A stretch of DNA of 64,000 nt from Terebella lapidaria (lineage: Eukaryota; Annelida; Polychaeta; Terebellida; Terebellidae), in the NCBI GenBank assembly GCA_949152475.1, contig OX424561.1, positions 28,762,481-28,826,480 of the forward strand. Reading direction: 5' to 3'. Shown here piece by piece: positions 12,545 through 25,880 of the stretch. Made by a program: the position numbers and the translations under genes. A model generated the notes under the pieces. It was given only the letters and a program-made list of their open reading frames with translations, was not told the origin of the DNA and did not search any database. Numbering within the stretch: the first letter of the stretch is position 1; each line of letters begins with the position of its first letter.

Positions 12545-15500
12545 CATTTCCACCACATGCAAACCAACAGTAATCCACGATAGTCTCGAACATTTCTGAC
12601 CTGACAAAGAAAGTCACATTTCCACGAAAACTAACAGACAGACCATTTGAAAAGGAAGCTCATCATCTTTAAAAAGTGCATTTATAACGTTTGTATTTAC
12701 AACTCTCCCCAGTCGGAAGCAGCAGCTACGCGTGCAGTGAAACAGTCTATGAATGCAACTGAGCGACAACGAAAAATGCTTATCACGATCAGGAGACGTT
12801 CTCAACTAATGGAGTTGTGGGGAAATTGAAAAATGTGTGAATAATTCTCCCGTAATCAATTGTACTTGAACACAGCATTACAGCAATATTATTTTTGACA
12901 TTAGAGCGTTGGGGGCGAAGCCCCCAACTCTCTACATGTCTATGTGCTGACTTTTTTATGGAGGTTTCATGCCAACCTATCGACGCCCGTTTTCGCATGT
13001 AAATCTTTGTACACCTACTTCAAATGAGTATTTTCTTCGTCCTTGACATAAAATCTCTCGATTTGATGGAAAGCTTTGAATATTCCGCAGATATATTATG
13101 CATAAATCGATGTGTTAGGTTTGAGAAAATTACGCAAAATGGTCAGCTCGTCTGGAAAACGTCAAAATGGCGGAGCCGATGGAAATTCACGTTCCCAGAA
13201 TGCAAAGCAAATTTTACCGCAATGACGCGTACTTTGGAACGTACAATTTTCTGTGCAGCATTTTGTGCATGCATGTACATGTAACCTTGCGTGCGGCCTT
13301 CTTTGGCGTAATGAAGTAAACACAACGATTCGTCTACGGTACCACGACTACATTTACCGTAATTGGACATATTTTATCACATGACAAGGTGTTCCATGCT
13401 GGGTTGCGAAACCTTTTTATTTTAAACTGGTCTTTTAATTTGCTCAGTATGCATGTGTTATCTATATCATGATATCAGATGCAGATATTCCTCATAGTTT
13501 CCAATATTTTAAGGAAATATTAATGATGTTCAATATCATTTTATCAGGCGTATCTGTTTCATTCAGTTCAAAATAAATGTTTACTCATTAGGAATATGAT
13601 TGAAGTAGGCCTATGTGTTTCATCATAATATACGGGAATGAATTGGAATCATGTGGGACATGATATGTTTCAATTTTCTTTTTTTGTAAGGGGGGGGGGG
13701 GGGGTGTAAGATATATTCAGGTCTCGTGGTGCTGATGGTGTGCTCGAGCTCTAATGTCGTCTCCCGCAGTTAGCTGCATTTTCTTGTTATGAGTGTTTTC
13801 CAAGCACGAGCAGTATCACATTAATTTTTTGACCGTATTATTTCTGACTTTCACAAAATACTCCTAAATGGTGATGGTCGATATTCACATAATCATGTAC
13901 ATGTAAATCTGCTTATGGAACACAAAAAATATTGACTATGGAAGATAACAAACGAAGCATTAACTCACGCGAATATCCCTAATTTCAAGGTCGTTGCCTG
14001 TTGTTTCACTGCTTTGTTCTATTTTGGGAACTCCGTGAGCTCCGTAATTTTTCCAAATATTGAGATATGTCCCGGGTAGTTCTGAAGAATGACTAATGTG
14101 TTAGACTGGGGAATAAGTCGTGTTCCTTTGTTGGCTCCATTTTCTGAGTAAATATCCACTACATTAATGACTTAGAATAACTATATTGACAACTAGAATA
14201 TACGTTCTGTTATTGTGTACGTGAATAATGGTTTGAAATAAATTTTAATGCTGATATATCAAGTTATTGTGTGAGATCAAAGGGTCAAGTTGAATCCAAG
14301 TTGCAAATCATTATTAGATAATGATTAAAGAAGCTATTTCAGTGCAGTTCAATCCGGTATGTATTCATTATTTAATGTCAAACTAAGCTTGTCCAGAGCA
14401 AAACAAAATGTAATACGTTTCTGAAGCAGCATGGTCCAAAAACATACACTCAGTCTGAAATCACACGGCAAAATGACCTCTGCTCAAACGTACATGTATA
14501 TCAACATCGTGGATCGCCCAGCAAATCAGGTGTGAGAGGTCTCCAAAAATGAACGATACTTGAAGAGCACTTGTAGAAGTCTTGACCTTGACGACAGAAT
14601 ACCTCACAAATTGGCACTTATGGGAACAAATATAGGTTGTGTTGATGTGGGGATAATTTGCTGAAGTGCTCACGCAGTACTTACTGGATTATTGAGTACG
14701 ATATGGGATTGATGAAGCCAACATATCGCGCTGACGTATTTCCTGTGTGTGCTAGTTGTACCCATGTACGACGTCATAGTAGAAGATGCGTACCTTTTCC
14801 GTCCCAACATTCGACGTTGGTAAGAGTTGTCATGCCTTGATAGCTCCACTTTTGTAGATGATACAACACGATGTGAATACTGAACGGAGTACAATGACAC
14901 ATTCAACCATTGCTGAGTTGTAACTATTGGTGCGGTTCTATTTCAATGGAGTTATATATGTAAATAATGTTAGGATCTTTTGGCCAGTGTCTCGAATAAA
15001 CTACTCTTATCCTCAGTCTGGATACAAAACAAACGTGCCTATATCACTCAAAGTAGCATAATGTGTTGCTAAAATGTGTTTTAGATTTTGATCAGCTTAT
15101 ATTCGATGATGTAGTAACGATAACTCACCTTCCCCTAAAGAAAACAACTGCACCCTGGTAATGCCGCAAACCCGTAATTTGATTGAAATGTGTACACTTC
15201 CTATCGAGTTGTGATCGAATTGTTTACACTTTTGTTAGCCTAAAGTAAGACTGGTATTGACAAACATTATCGATATATGTCACATTATATTCGTTAGCCT
15301 GAAAAAGACAAGCATTGACGTTATATGCAACACAGAAGACTCAAGTTGAATATTGTTGCTGTCTTCAATATTGAAAACTATATATAAAGCCTACCAATCA
15401 CAAACCAAAATGGATGTAATGTCTTCTCATATTTTATAGTTTGGTAACACTGCAAGAGGACACTTTCACGTGAAAGTATGTAGAAACTATAACTCTGTTG

Positions 15501-16530
15501 TATGGTGAAAACTTCATTCTATGCTCTATCCATTCTTCCCCGCAGAGACAAGTTGAATCCCACTGCCTATGCAATGAGCATGTCACAAAACATAATTGCG
15601 TCTGTGATTTATTGGTGTTAAACAAAATGATATTACCATAATTGGAAGTCTCAAAGCGCTAAACAGGATTATCCCAATTGATATGGTATGACATGTATAT
15701 AATGAACATGTGTCTTTCGTGTTGTCATCCAATGTTTTCTTGGAATAGAATGTGTGGGGGTAGTACATGTTGTTATTGCGAACATAAAACGCCGATGAAC
15801 ATCATGACGTCAACAGAACGATATCACCACCTGCTTCAAATCACATTGTAAACTGCCATGTGCTAATCAATAATTGTAATGGAATAATAGTAGGGATCAA
15901 ATTGCCAACTAGACAAAGGAGGTACACCAAGCATTAACTAAAAACAATACAATATATATAGAATGCTATCTCGGCATATTTCCATTGACAAATCTGTCAA
16001 ATCGAGTGGTATGGTTCCCATCACATTGGGATCTGGAAGCTGTCTTGTCTAGCCTGATAAATATTCAGACAAATTGATACTCGGGTATCAATTTGTTATT
16101 ACCAAACCATTGCAATATCATACATGTTAAGCATAATATGATATGCGCATATGTGACAAATATCTTAATTCATTCCTTTTATGCCTCCATATATTTTGTA
16201 TGAACCTAGAGAAAATATAGAACACATTCTTGCATTTAGCTATGGGTTACCCATGGTTTTCTTAAGATAATATTATCATAAGGGAGAAACAAAACCCAGA
16301 AATAGATACTTTGTTCCAATGCAGCGTTCCAAAGGAGATCTTAAAATTGTTTATGATTATGATCTGTAAAATTGTTTACAATTATGGCATTATCTCAATG
16401 AGAGCAAAAACAGCATAGGTATAAAGAAATGAAATTACATCAATTATCTGGTAACATATTTCTGGTGATTTGACGCAGACATCAAGAGTGGCTAGAAACT
16501 ATTTCTCTTTTGTTGCCTTGTAATACCAAT
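12545..16530 (+). repeat. Array unit 2
   Basis: Opens with the same CCATTTCCACCACATGCAAAC block as unit 1. It then has a divergent stretch (13,000-13,850, including a G-run at 13,690-13,704) that replaces the first half of the unit. It rejoins the unit order at AATACTCCTAAATGGTGATG (13,858) and continues through the core near 14,578, the paired GTTTACAC-type block near 15,190, TGTAATGTCTTCTC near 15,415, and a GACAAGTTGAATCCCACTGC block near 15,548. It is shorter than unit 1, probably through an internal deletion or replacement. Confidence 0.65.
14461..14673 (-). pseudogene. Relic minus-strand frame across the array core
   Basis: On the minus strand the core reads without stop or indel for about 41 codons containing CQFVRYSVVKVKTST and SFIFGDLSHLICWAI. 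The same reading is open in the copies near 11,200, 23,690 and 32,170. Against the 32,170 copy I count 10 base differences over these 41 codons, 8 of them at third positions, which hints at past coding constraint. I recognise no protein family. It may be a decayed exon, or coincidence in a conserved DNA block. Confidence 0.25.
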
Positions 16531-19500
16531 TGCAAACCCAAATAGTTGTAATGTCTTCCCATTTTTTGTAATTTGGTATCCCTGCAAGAGTTTTTTTTGT
16601 GAATTTATTCGGAAACTATGACTCGTTGCAGTGAGGGTTTTCCAAATTCCGAGGAATACGGCCAAAACTTCAATCTATGCTCCATATACATCAGTTCAAC
16701 CCTTCGGACACGAGCTGAATGCCATTGCCAAGGTTGTGAACCAATGTCTTTCCATTTCCACCACATGCAAACCAACAGTAATATTTCCTACCTCGCAAAG
16801 AAAATCACATTTCCATTAAAACAAAAACACACTCGATTTGAAAAAAGAACCTCATTATCTTTAAAAGGTACATTTATAACTTCTGCGTGCTATGAATGCA
16901 ACTGAACGACAACACAACATGCTTGTCACAATCAGAGGGTGTTCTCAACTAATGGAGTTGAGGGGAACTTGTTGCTTTGTTTGGCAATCATCAGCAGCAT
17001 TATACTTGTAATCGTTTCATTTTTGAATTGTCACCACAATGTCAAACTAAAAATCAATGGATTGTCATGTAAAATGGTGATCGTTTTAGGATAGGAGGAT
17101 AGAAGTCATTACGAATCAGGAAACTGATCTGTAAGCATCTATTTGCCCGAAAAAACCCAGGAACAATGTAAATCAAGGTGCAATGTGAATAAAGCATAGT
17201 ATCTGGGATCTCATCAAAACAGTACAGACTACTATCCATCATCTCGCTATGTCCTCGGGGGTTTAGATCAGAATGTGTTGATGATAAAGATGTCCATATC
17301 GTCCGCATCACCTCAGTTAACTTCCCCGATGGTACATACAAAGTAGTTTTTAACTGATCAGTCTCGACTCACTTTAGACAAATATTGTGAAATGATGTTT
17401 AATAAAAGAACCATATAGTGTAGTTATATAGCTATGTCTTAGTCAAATTTGGTTGGTTGAATCGCAGGTCATTTATTGATTGATCTACGTGGTATATTTT
17501 CCTTGCTGAGGTGTATTCTTAGACTAGTCAGTCTTGCAAACTGAATCGTTTTTTCTAAAGGTTTACAGTGACTTTGAAAGTATGTATCCGGTGTCACTAA
17601 AAGTAATCAAGAATTTGTGTGTTCAGTTTCACGCCTCTCATTGGTGACAATGGATATATGCCAGTTTCCATGACAGCCTTATCGTGTTTCTATGGAGTTG
17701 ATACATCTACTTTAGATACAGGTACAATGTATTGTGTTCGTTTTTGTAACCAGTGAGTAACACATTATAATCCATCAAATGCGTCCTTGAAGAGGATGAA
17801 CATCAATTAAATAATATATGACAAATTTGCGTGCAATTAGCTCATCATGCCATCAATATCGAGTCTAACGTTCATGGGACTAAGTATCACCCTAGGATCA
17901 AAAGTTGTAGGTAACAAATCTATCCATGGCATCTTGGTGGCTAAAGCAACAAATCAGTTGGTGTTGATATAATCCAAACAGATTACAATTGCTGGACGTT
18001 ATTTCCTTTAGTGATTTACTGAAGACACCAAGGACTATTGAGCTGGTTTGCTGCTTCATATCTGAATTTTATGACGGTGTTGTCGACTGTCGACCTTGCT
18101 CTTAACCCGAAAAAGTCAATCACATTGCAATGGTGTTATGGAAGGCGAAGTCCAATATTTTTCGACTGAATAGTAATTCTGGACTTCCCTTCAGACACTG
18201 TTATGGTCTAGGCATCATGTTTGTGACAAATACGTAGATTACCGGTCAAAACAGCGACATCACCTTGCAATTAGAAGATATCACCTTGCAATTAGAAGTC
18301 TGGATTGACATCTATGTTTATTGTGTACTCTCAAACAATAAAGACGACATGCAACGTGATTCAACCGCATTTCATATTTCACATTTATCATTCTCCATAT
18401 TTTCATCTCCCTGCCATATACGTCCAAAGGAGGAATCTCTCCTACTTTTTACATGGCTTTTGCACGCTCATAAATCAACACATTACTGACAATGCCATTT
18501 GGTATCGCTTATCAACGACCTGATGATGCCATCATCAGTCAATATGACGTGTGTCTGACATTACATGGTGGTACTGAGATACTGTCATTACTTATTGCTT
18601 TCAACACCTAATTTGACAAACGCTTGGAAATGATGATAGGCGATATCCATATAGTCATGTACATGTTGATAAAATTTAGAATAATACTGAATACGGGAGA
18701 AAAATTCGAGGCATTCAACTCATGCGAACATCCCTACGTTCCTAAGTCGTTGCTTGTGTTTTTTTTCTGTTTCGTTCTATTTTGAAAACCCAACGAGCCC
18801 CGTAACTTCTCTAAATATCGAGATATGTTCGGGTAGTGGCATAACTGCTGTGTTAGACTCGGTGATACATCGTGTTCCCTAGGTAAAGTTCCGAACTAAA
18901 TGTAAAAGATATACTAGTATATCCCCTACATGAATGGTCCAATGGCGCTTATCAGAAGAATTAAAGGAGCTTAACGCGTCGAAAGAGAAACATCATGTCT
19001 CTTCATTGATAACTACATGTAGTATCTGCGTTCTGTTATTATGCAAGAGATTAAAAGGTAAATCCCAGCTGCACATCATTCTTAGAAAACAATTAGATGA
19101 GGTATTCCAGTTCGTTCCGACGTTCAATCTGGTCTGTACATTCATTATTTCAATGTCAACGTGCTCTGTCATTACTCAGCAAATTACACTGTACCCAATG
19201 AATGTCATCGTCGCCGATCGCCCAGCAAATCAGACGTGAGAGGTCTCCGAAAATAAATGATACTTGACAATGTCGAAAAAATGCCTTACATACTTATGGG
19301 AACAAATTATGTATAATTGGCCGCTTTGGTGAGGAGATCATTAGCTGAAGTGCACAATGCTTATATAATTTAATTATTAATTATTGAGCACGACATGAGA
19401 TTGATGAAGCCAACACATCGCACTGACGTCAATCCTGCGTGGGCTAGCTGTACCCATCTACGGCGTGCTATCATGGTGTTCATGTCTTGTTGGTCCCTTT

Positions 19501-19787
19501 TGTGTCCATGACACTACAAGATGTGAATACAATGAATATTGAACGGAGTGCAGTGGCACATTCAACCATCGATAAGTTGTAACAAACTAACGGTGCGGCT
19601 CTATTTCAGTCGACTTACATATGTAACACATTTTGGCTTTTGTTGGTGTGGTAGCATTTCAATGCTGAACAGGTGTACAGCTAAGTATTTACGAAAGTTT
19701 GCCGGCAACACAGAGAGACAGTCAGTTTTAGCAATAACACACATCATTCATTGAATAGACATATTAAACTTAGGCAAACAACATACA

Positions 19788-19946
19788 CAAGATACTGCCG
19801 ATATCCTGGCAGGACACTCTCTAGCCGATATACTGGCTCCTGAGAGATATGGAGATATTGCCGATATCCTGGCAAGAACATTCAAGTGTGAAACCGTCTC
19901 GATCAAGACACTCTCCAGCCAATATCTCGGCTTCTGACGGTCACAC
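19788..19946 (+). repeat. Tandem repeat, ~88-bp unit
   Basis: GCCGATATCCTGGCA occurs near 19,796 and 19,860. GACACTCTC(T/C)AGCC(G/A)ATAT followed by (A/C)T(G/C)GGCT(C/T)CTGA occurs near 19,820 and 19,908. This gives about two diverged unit copies. Confidence 0.65.
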
Positions 19947-20264
19947 ACTTCCGCCACTTGGGCAATAGTTACACAAGCCGTGTAAAGATTTACCTAGCTA
20001 TATATATGTACAGAGCGTTCTCACGATGATGTGAGGCCCAAAAGCCAGTGAGTGTCACTGCTTTTGCTGAGGAATCAGGCCTGTGACCGTCGCGATGCAG
20101 CGACATCCCAATGTGAGTAGGTATCACCACAATCCTGGGAAGAGGCCCCTACACAGTAATATACCCAAGCTAGTGTAGCTGTTGTGGGTAACTGTAGATT
20201 AGCCAAGGGCTAACTAGCAAATCATTGTAACAATTCCCTCGATGAACAGGTCCCCTGCAGTAAT

Positions 20265-21004
20265 CACTGTGGTGAGACTGGATGCACTAACGATCGTTAG
20301 TGCATCCCGCAATGGCGAACCCACTCGCGGTTCGTTTGAATTTTCTTCATTTTCCCGATAATTACGATTGTGATCGATACACACATGCATCTGCTGATTC
20401 TCATGTGCACGAAACAACCGTTCGTTGCAAATACATGGCGATTTATGTTGATTCGAGCATGAAAAACTCGTCTGAGAAAAAGCCGAAAGATTCCCTAACG
20501 ATTGTTTTTGTAAAATCGAAGATTCCCTAACGAACATGTGAAGATTCCCTAACGACCTTTTCTTTATTAATTCAAATCTACGTTATTTAAATGTTAAACG
20601 TGAAATAAAGTACCAATTGACATGCATTGATGTGTACAGATGATCTTCTAGCACAGATTTCCTATTTTTTAAGGTGACATTCGCTAATTTCACAACGGTG
20701 TATGATATGGACCTATTACAGTATACACGTATTAGGCCTATATCGTTAGGGAATCTCACCTTTGTCGTTGGTGAATCTTTTCGCTAATTCTTTTCCTCAA
20801 CATATCTAAACAAAGAAGCGTGATCTGCATGAAATAACTATGCATGTCTTTGACCAATACACTAAGCTACCTTCAGAGTGTCCATTTATCACAAATGGAC
20901 CTGTCATTTGATAGAATATGGTTAAAAACCAAACTGATCGTGTTTATTGTCGGCCATTGTGGGATGCACTAACGATCGTTAGTGCATCCAGTATCACCAC
21001 AGTG
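20265..21004. mobile_element. 740-bp MITE with 51-bp arms that are themselves palindromic
   Basis: Arms at 20,265-20,315 and 20,954-21,004 are inverted copies with two mismatches. They start CACTGTGGTGA and end ..CACAGTG. Each arm contains the perfect palindrome GGATGCACTAACG/CGTTAGTGCATCC. The element is flanked by a direct 6-bp repeat AGTAAT (20,259-20,264 and 21,005-21,010). Inside, AGATTCCCTAACGA recurs three times near 20,487-20,557 and its inverse TCGTTAGGGAATCT occurs near 20,742. No transposase frame is present. A related solo end lies at 56,815-56,848. Confidence 0.85.
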
Positions 21005-22009
21005 AGTAATGCAGGTCGGCTATGACGCCAATACCTGGTACTTGTCAGCAACATTGCCAGTCCGGATCAGGATCCAGGTCAGTGAGCAGCACTGAGTCGG
21101 TGACCAGCACCGAAGGCATGCTGTTTGAACAACAGGTCCGCTCGGAGGTACTAGTGCCCATCCCTACCATAATAATGGTGTCGCTAGATGGATCACTCCC
21201 CATGCAATACATGAGTGGTGGCGCCCTTGGCGGCGACATTTACACTACTTAGAAAACAAATGTACCTGGCAGAGTGCTGCCACCTGTGGAAACTGACCAC
21301 AGAAACAAGAATAGTGTTGGTAAAAGTCATAATGTACACATGTAATACATACCAACATGGACATACAGTATACACGGACATAAACACAAAATATATACAG
21401 ACGCAAAGCGTCACACATATAAATGTGTTACCATATTTTTTTCAACGTCAACCCCGAGTATACTCGAACATCATTTTCACTCAAAGAAGCGTAATGTGTT
21501 GTAGAAATGTGTTATAGATTCATCGACCAGCATACATTTGATGATAGCACCGTCCATGATAGCATACCCTCCTCATGAACAAAAAACAAAACAAGAACCA
21601 CTTTGGTAATTCTGCTAACCAAAAAGGGATCAAATCGTTTACACTTTCAATCGAGTTGTGATCGAATACTTTACACTCTGATTAGCATAAAAAGACAATA
21701 TTTGACATACATTATCATTATATGCCATATTACATTTGTAACCCTAAAGAAAAACAAGTATTGACAACTTATCTGCCACACAGAAGAATCAGATTGAATA
21801 TTCTGACAGTCGTCAATATTGGATACCTTATCTATAGCATACCAGTTACAATGTAGAATAGACGTAATGGCTTTTCATATTATACAGTTTGGTACCAATA
21901 CAAGAGAAGTGTTTTATATGAAATAATGAAGAAACTATGACTCTGTTGCATTGGGAGTTTTCCATTAGGAGAATACGGCGAAAATTACAACTAACAACTA
22001 ACGTTTCTA

Positions 22010-24085
22010 ACTTTTATATTTACAACTCTCCCCAGTCGGATTCAGCTCCTGCACGTGTGAAAGAAAGTGTGTGAAAACAGCTGAGTAACAGCGCAATATG
22101 CTTGTCACGAACAAATGACGTTCTAAACTAATGGAGTTGTGGGGAAATTGTAAATTGTGTGAATAATTCTCCCGTAATCAATTGTACTTGTATACAGCAT
22201 TGCAGCAATATGTCTTTGTGTGTGTGTGTTTTTTTTTTCAGAAATCACCACCATGTCAAATTAAAAAATATGTGAAATTGTATTGGAAGTGAATGTTTTA
22301 ATAAATTAACATATCCAAATTTTCACACAGATTGTGGGAATGATCTCTGGAATTCCGCTTAGGTTGTATGGGGACCAACATCAATTCTACTCTGACAAAG
22401 GCAGTCCTTAGTGATAGTAATACTATGTTTATAGCAGGACAGTTGACCTGAGTTAAACACATCGACAGGCAAAGGCTTGAAAAAGTCATTACTAATCAGG
22501 AAACTGACCTGTAAGTATCTATTCCCCTGATTGGACGTGTGATCAAAAGATGAAGAGAAAAATAAAATACATATTACCATACTTATATACAACTTGGTGC
22601 CGCGTCTCTACATACAAGCATACAACATACTAGTAGAATATGATTTGCTGAGTGCTAGGTGAATTAGGCTTAGCAACTGGGATCTCATGGTGACTTTGCA
22701 GGATCTAGATCAGAATGATTTTTTATTATCTCCTCACCATATAATACGTTTGAAGAAGAAAGCTCCCCCACTTTCTACATGGCTTTCTCAAGCTCATAAA
22801 CCAATACATTTCTGACGATGCCATTCGGTGTCGCGGATCAACGATCTGACGATGTCATCACCATTCGATATGGCGTGTGTTTGACAATACATGGTGGTAT
22901 TCAAAAGTCGACATAATGATGATGGTCGATATTCGTATATTCAGGTGCATATAGATCTGTCTGTGAAACACAAAAGTGTATCGAATACAGGAGACAAAAA
23001 CCGAGACATTAATTTACGCGAACATTCTTACATTCTGAAGTCGTTGCCCTTTGTGTGTTTTCTGTTCCGTTCTATTTTAGGAACTCCGTGAGCCCCGTAA
23101 TTTCTCTAAATGTTGAGGTATGTCCCGAGCAGTTGCAGACGTGACTGTTGTGTTAAACTCGGGGATAAATCGAGTTCCTTTGGTAGATCTTTGACATTTC
23201 CGAAGTAAATGTAAAAGATATCCACCACATCAATGATTTAGGGACGCTTATCAGAAGAGTGTTCAAAAGGAGATAAACACACCGAAGGTAAACCATCCTG
23301 TCTCTTCACTGCAAACTACTGTGTACGTTCTGTTAATGTGTACGTGGGTAATGGTTTAAAATAACTTCTCATGGTAATATTTTAAGTTAATATGTGAGAT
23401 CAAAGGGTATTCAAGCTAAATCCAAGTTGCAAAACAGTATAAGAGAACGATTAGGTAAGCTATTCCAGTTCAGTTCAATCTGATTTGTACATTAATTATA
23501 TCAATGTCAAACTACGCTGCCCCAGGCTAATAAAATGTTTCTGAAGTGGCGTGGGCCAGAAACATACATGTGGTCTACTAGCACTCGGCAAATGACCTCT
23601 GCTCAAACGTATATCCACCTCGTCGACCACCAAGCAAATCAGACGAGAGAGGTCTCCGAAAATGAATGATACTTGAAGAGCCCTAGTAGAAGTCTTGACC
23701 TTGACGACAGAATACCTCCCAAATTGGCACTTATGGGAACAAAAATGGGCCGCGTTGATAATTTGATGAAGTGCTCACGCAGTACTTACTGAATTATTGA
23801 GATTGGTGAAGCCAACATGTCACACTTACGTCATTCCTGTGTGTGCTAGTTGTAACCCATCTACGTCATAGTTTAAGATTCGAGCCACAGTAGTGCCGCT
23901 ACTAAATATCATGCCGTGATATTTCCACGTGTCTTCATGATAAAACAGGATGTGAATACAATGAATACTGAACGGATTTCCATGCACATTCAACCACTGC
24001 TGAGTTGTAACAAATTACTGGTGCGGCTCTATTTCGTTCGACTTGCCAATAAGTTTGTCAAGATCTTTTCGTCACTGTCAACCTA

Positions 24086-24146
<61 letters not shown>

Positions 24147-25320
24147 TTTTGTCAGTGTCGATCGCGAATATACTCGACTATCATTCCATTCAAAGTAGCC
24201 TAATGTGTTGTTGAAAAGTGTGAGACCCATTGATCAGCGTATATTTCCCTCCCCCAAAAAACCAAGAACCACCCTGGTACCACTGCAAACATAAAATTGA
24301 TCAAATTGTTTGCACTTTCGATCGAGTCTTGATCGAATGGTTTACACATTCGTTAGCCTAAAGGAAGACAAGTAGGCCTATTGACATCATCCTAATATTC
24401 CAAAAAGAAGACTCAAAGTGAATATTTTGGCTGTCGTCAAAATTGGAAACCTTAGAGCATACCAATTACAAGTCCATGTTTGGTATCACTGCAAGCTGCA
24501 AGAGATCAGTTTCTTGTGAAATTATGCAGAGGCTATGACTCGGTCGCGGGAGAGTTTTTCAAATTCTGTACGGCAGCCCCTTCAATCTATGATCCATGTA
24601 TATCAGCAGTTCGTTGCCACAGAGACAAGTTATATCCCGGTGGCTATGCAGTGCATGTCACATTACATATTTGCTTTTGTGATTCTGTGTTAAACAAATT
24701 GATCCTATTTGGCAGTCTCGAAGCGTTAAACAGAATGGTCACAATTGACATGGTCGATGATATGGGTACAATGTACGGTTGTCTTTCGTGTTGTCATCCA
24801 TTATTGTCTTTGTATAGAATATGTGGGGGAAGTACAGATTGTTATTCCGAACATAAAAAGGCGGATGACGTCAACAGAACGACATGACCACCTGCTTTGA
24901 ACTGGCAGGCAATTCGGTATGTCCATGTGCTAATCAATAATTGTTATGGGATGGGGGTCAAATTGCCAACTAGAAATAGGAGTTGTACCAAGCACAGACT
25001 AAAAATACAAGGTATAGAATGTAACTTATTGATTCAGTCAACACTATTCAACTTGCTATACATAATTTCATTGGATGACAAGTCGGTGAAAAGGACTGGC
25101 ATTGTTCCCATCAATTTGGGATCGGGAAGCCATTTAGCTCGAATTTGAAGGCCATTGACTTCACTTTCTTGTTTCTTTAAACGTTCATTCAATGCGAAAT
25201 TGATAATCGGTGGAATGGGAAATGTATTAACTTGAATAGGGTATTCAGGTGGCCAAATTGTATCTGTAATCCAATCAATAGGTCCAGGCAATTACAAGCA
25301 ATTGGAAGGATATTTGTAGG
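22010..25320 (+). repeat. Array unit 4 (first unit of block A)
   Basis: Starts with the ACAACTCTCCCCAGTCGG block and holds ACTTGGTGCCGCGTCTCTAC (22,590). It then jumps to the ATGCCATTCGGTGTCGCGGA block (22,819), apparently having lost the middle of unit 1. It continues through the core (23,690), the paired GTTT(A/G)CAC block (24,309), TTTGGTATCACTGCAAG (24,479), and a segment near 24,600-25,320 that is almost the same as 32,890-33,640. The 135-codon frame at 24,480-24,887 is only partly open in its twin and has no recognised domain, so I do not call it a gene. Confidence 0.65.
24088..24142. repeat. (AT)n microsatellite, about 55 bp
   Basis: An uninterrupted AT run. The duplicate block near 32,580 lacks it and the sequence just after it, so it expanded, or its partner was deleted, after the A/B duplication. 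Confidence 0.95.
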
Positions 25321-25784
25321 ATATTTATGTAACATTGCATAATTCACGAAAGCCTATTTTTGTTACAGGATTTTCAAAATAACATAGACGTTGTAGGAAA
25401 CGGTTGTTTGTCAGGCGAGTGTAGCCATTTTTCTGAAAAATCACTGTGACGTCAAACACTCAGTAGTAGCATACAATATTACTTTTTAGTCAAGTTGTGA
25501 AGTTGAATACGGCTTGTCTTCTGAGGTTAAAGCCCATACCGGAACATCGAAAGTAAAGGAAACATCCTGTTTTATTCACTTAGCATTCCATTCATTGGAG
25601 ATCATTATTTCACACAACACTTACATTTTCCCAATAAACATGTTGATGTACTGTGACCATTATATCAACTATGTGTGAAAATCATAGTGCAGAATTTCAT
25701 GACAAAGTATTTATGTAGCATGTGATATTAGGGTAATGACATGAGGAATAATTTCGATGGTATTGCTCTGACCTTATAGTGTTA

Positions 25785-25880
25785 TCTTGAATAATATAAT
25801 TTATAAAAAATAGACTATATGACAAACGTGAAAAAATTTGAATAATATAATTTATGTCAAATAGATTATATGACAAACGT
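25785..25880 (+). repeat. ~62-bp tandem duplication ahead of the RT fragment
   Basis: TTGAATAATATAATTTAT..AAATAGA(C/T)TATATGACAAACGT occurs twice in a row. The same doublet is at about 34,110-34,200, so it predates the A/B duplication. It repeats the first codons of the retroelement fragment that follows. Confidence 0.75.

Larger units (their letters stand above)
19626..21423. mobile_element. Composite insertion interrupting unit 3
   Basis: Units 1, 2 and 4 run straight from the ATTTC..TATGTAA block into TCAACC..GAATATACTCGA, while unit 3 has about 1.8 kb between them. The extra sequence is GC-richer than the array. It contains a short tandem repeat (19,788-19,946), a nested inverted-repeat element (20,265-21,004) and flanking sequence with no recognised domain. 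It could be a solo long terminal repeat or other retroelement remnant, but I could not find its ends or a target duplication. Confidence 0.4.
16531..22009 (+). repeat. Array unit 3, split by an insertion
   Basis: Landmarks in order: TGTAATGTCTTCCC near 16,548; CCATTTCCACCACATGCAAAC at 16,752; the GAAACTGATCTGTAAG block near 17,118; TTATTGATTGATCTACG near 17,473; the CACGCCTCTCATTGGTGA block near 17,630; the ATGCCATTTGGTATCGC block near 18,492; and a degraded core near 19,262. After an insertion of about 1.8 kb the unit resumes near 21,424 with TCAACCCCGAGTATACTCGAAC and the paired GTTTACAC block (21,648). A 22-bp direct duplication (ATCACCTTGCAATTAGAAG) sits at 18,257-18,299. Confidence 0.65.

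Noticed and set aside
24480..24887. 135-codon + strand frame, partly matched at 32,886-33,164
   Set aside because: Open only because the DNA is duplicated. It has no domain or start context, and the older unit-2 copy near 15,550-15,800 breaks the frame.
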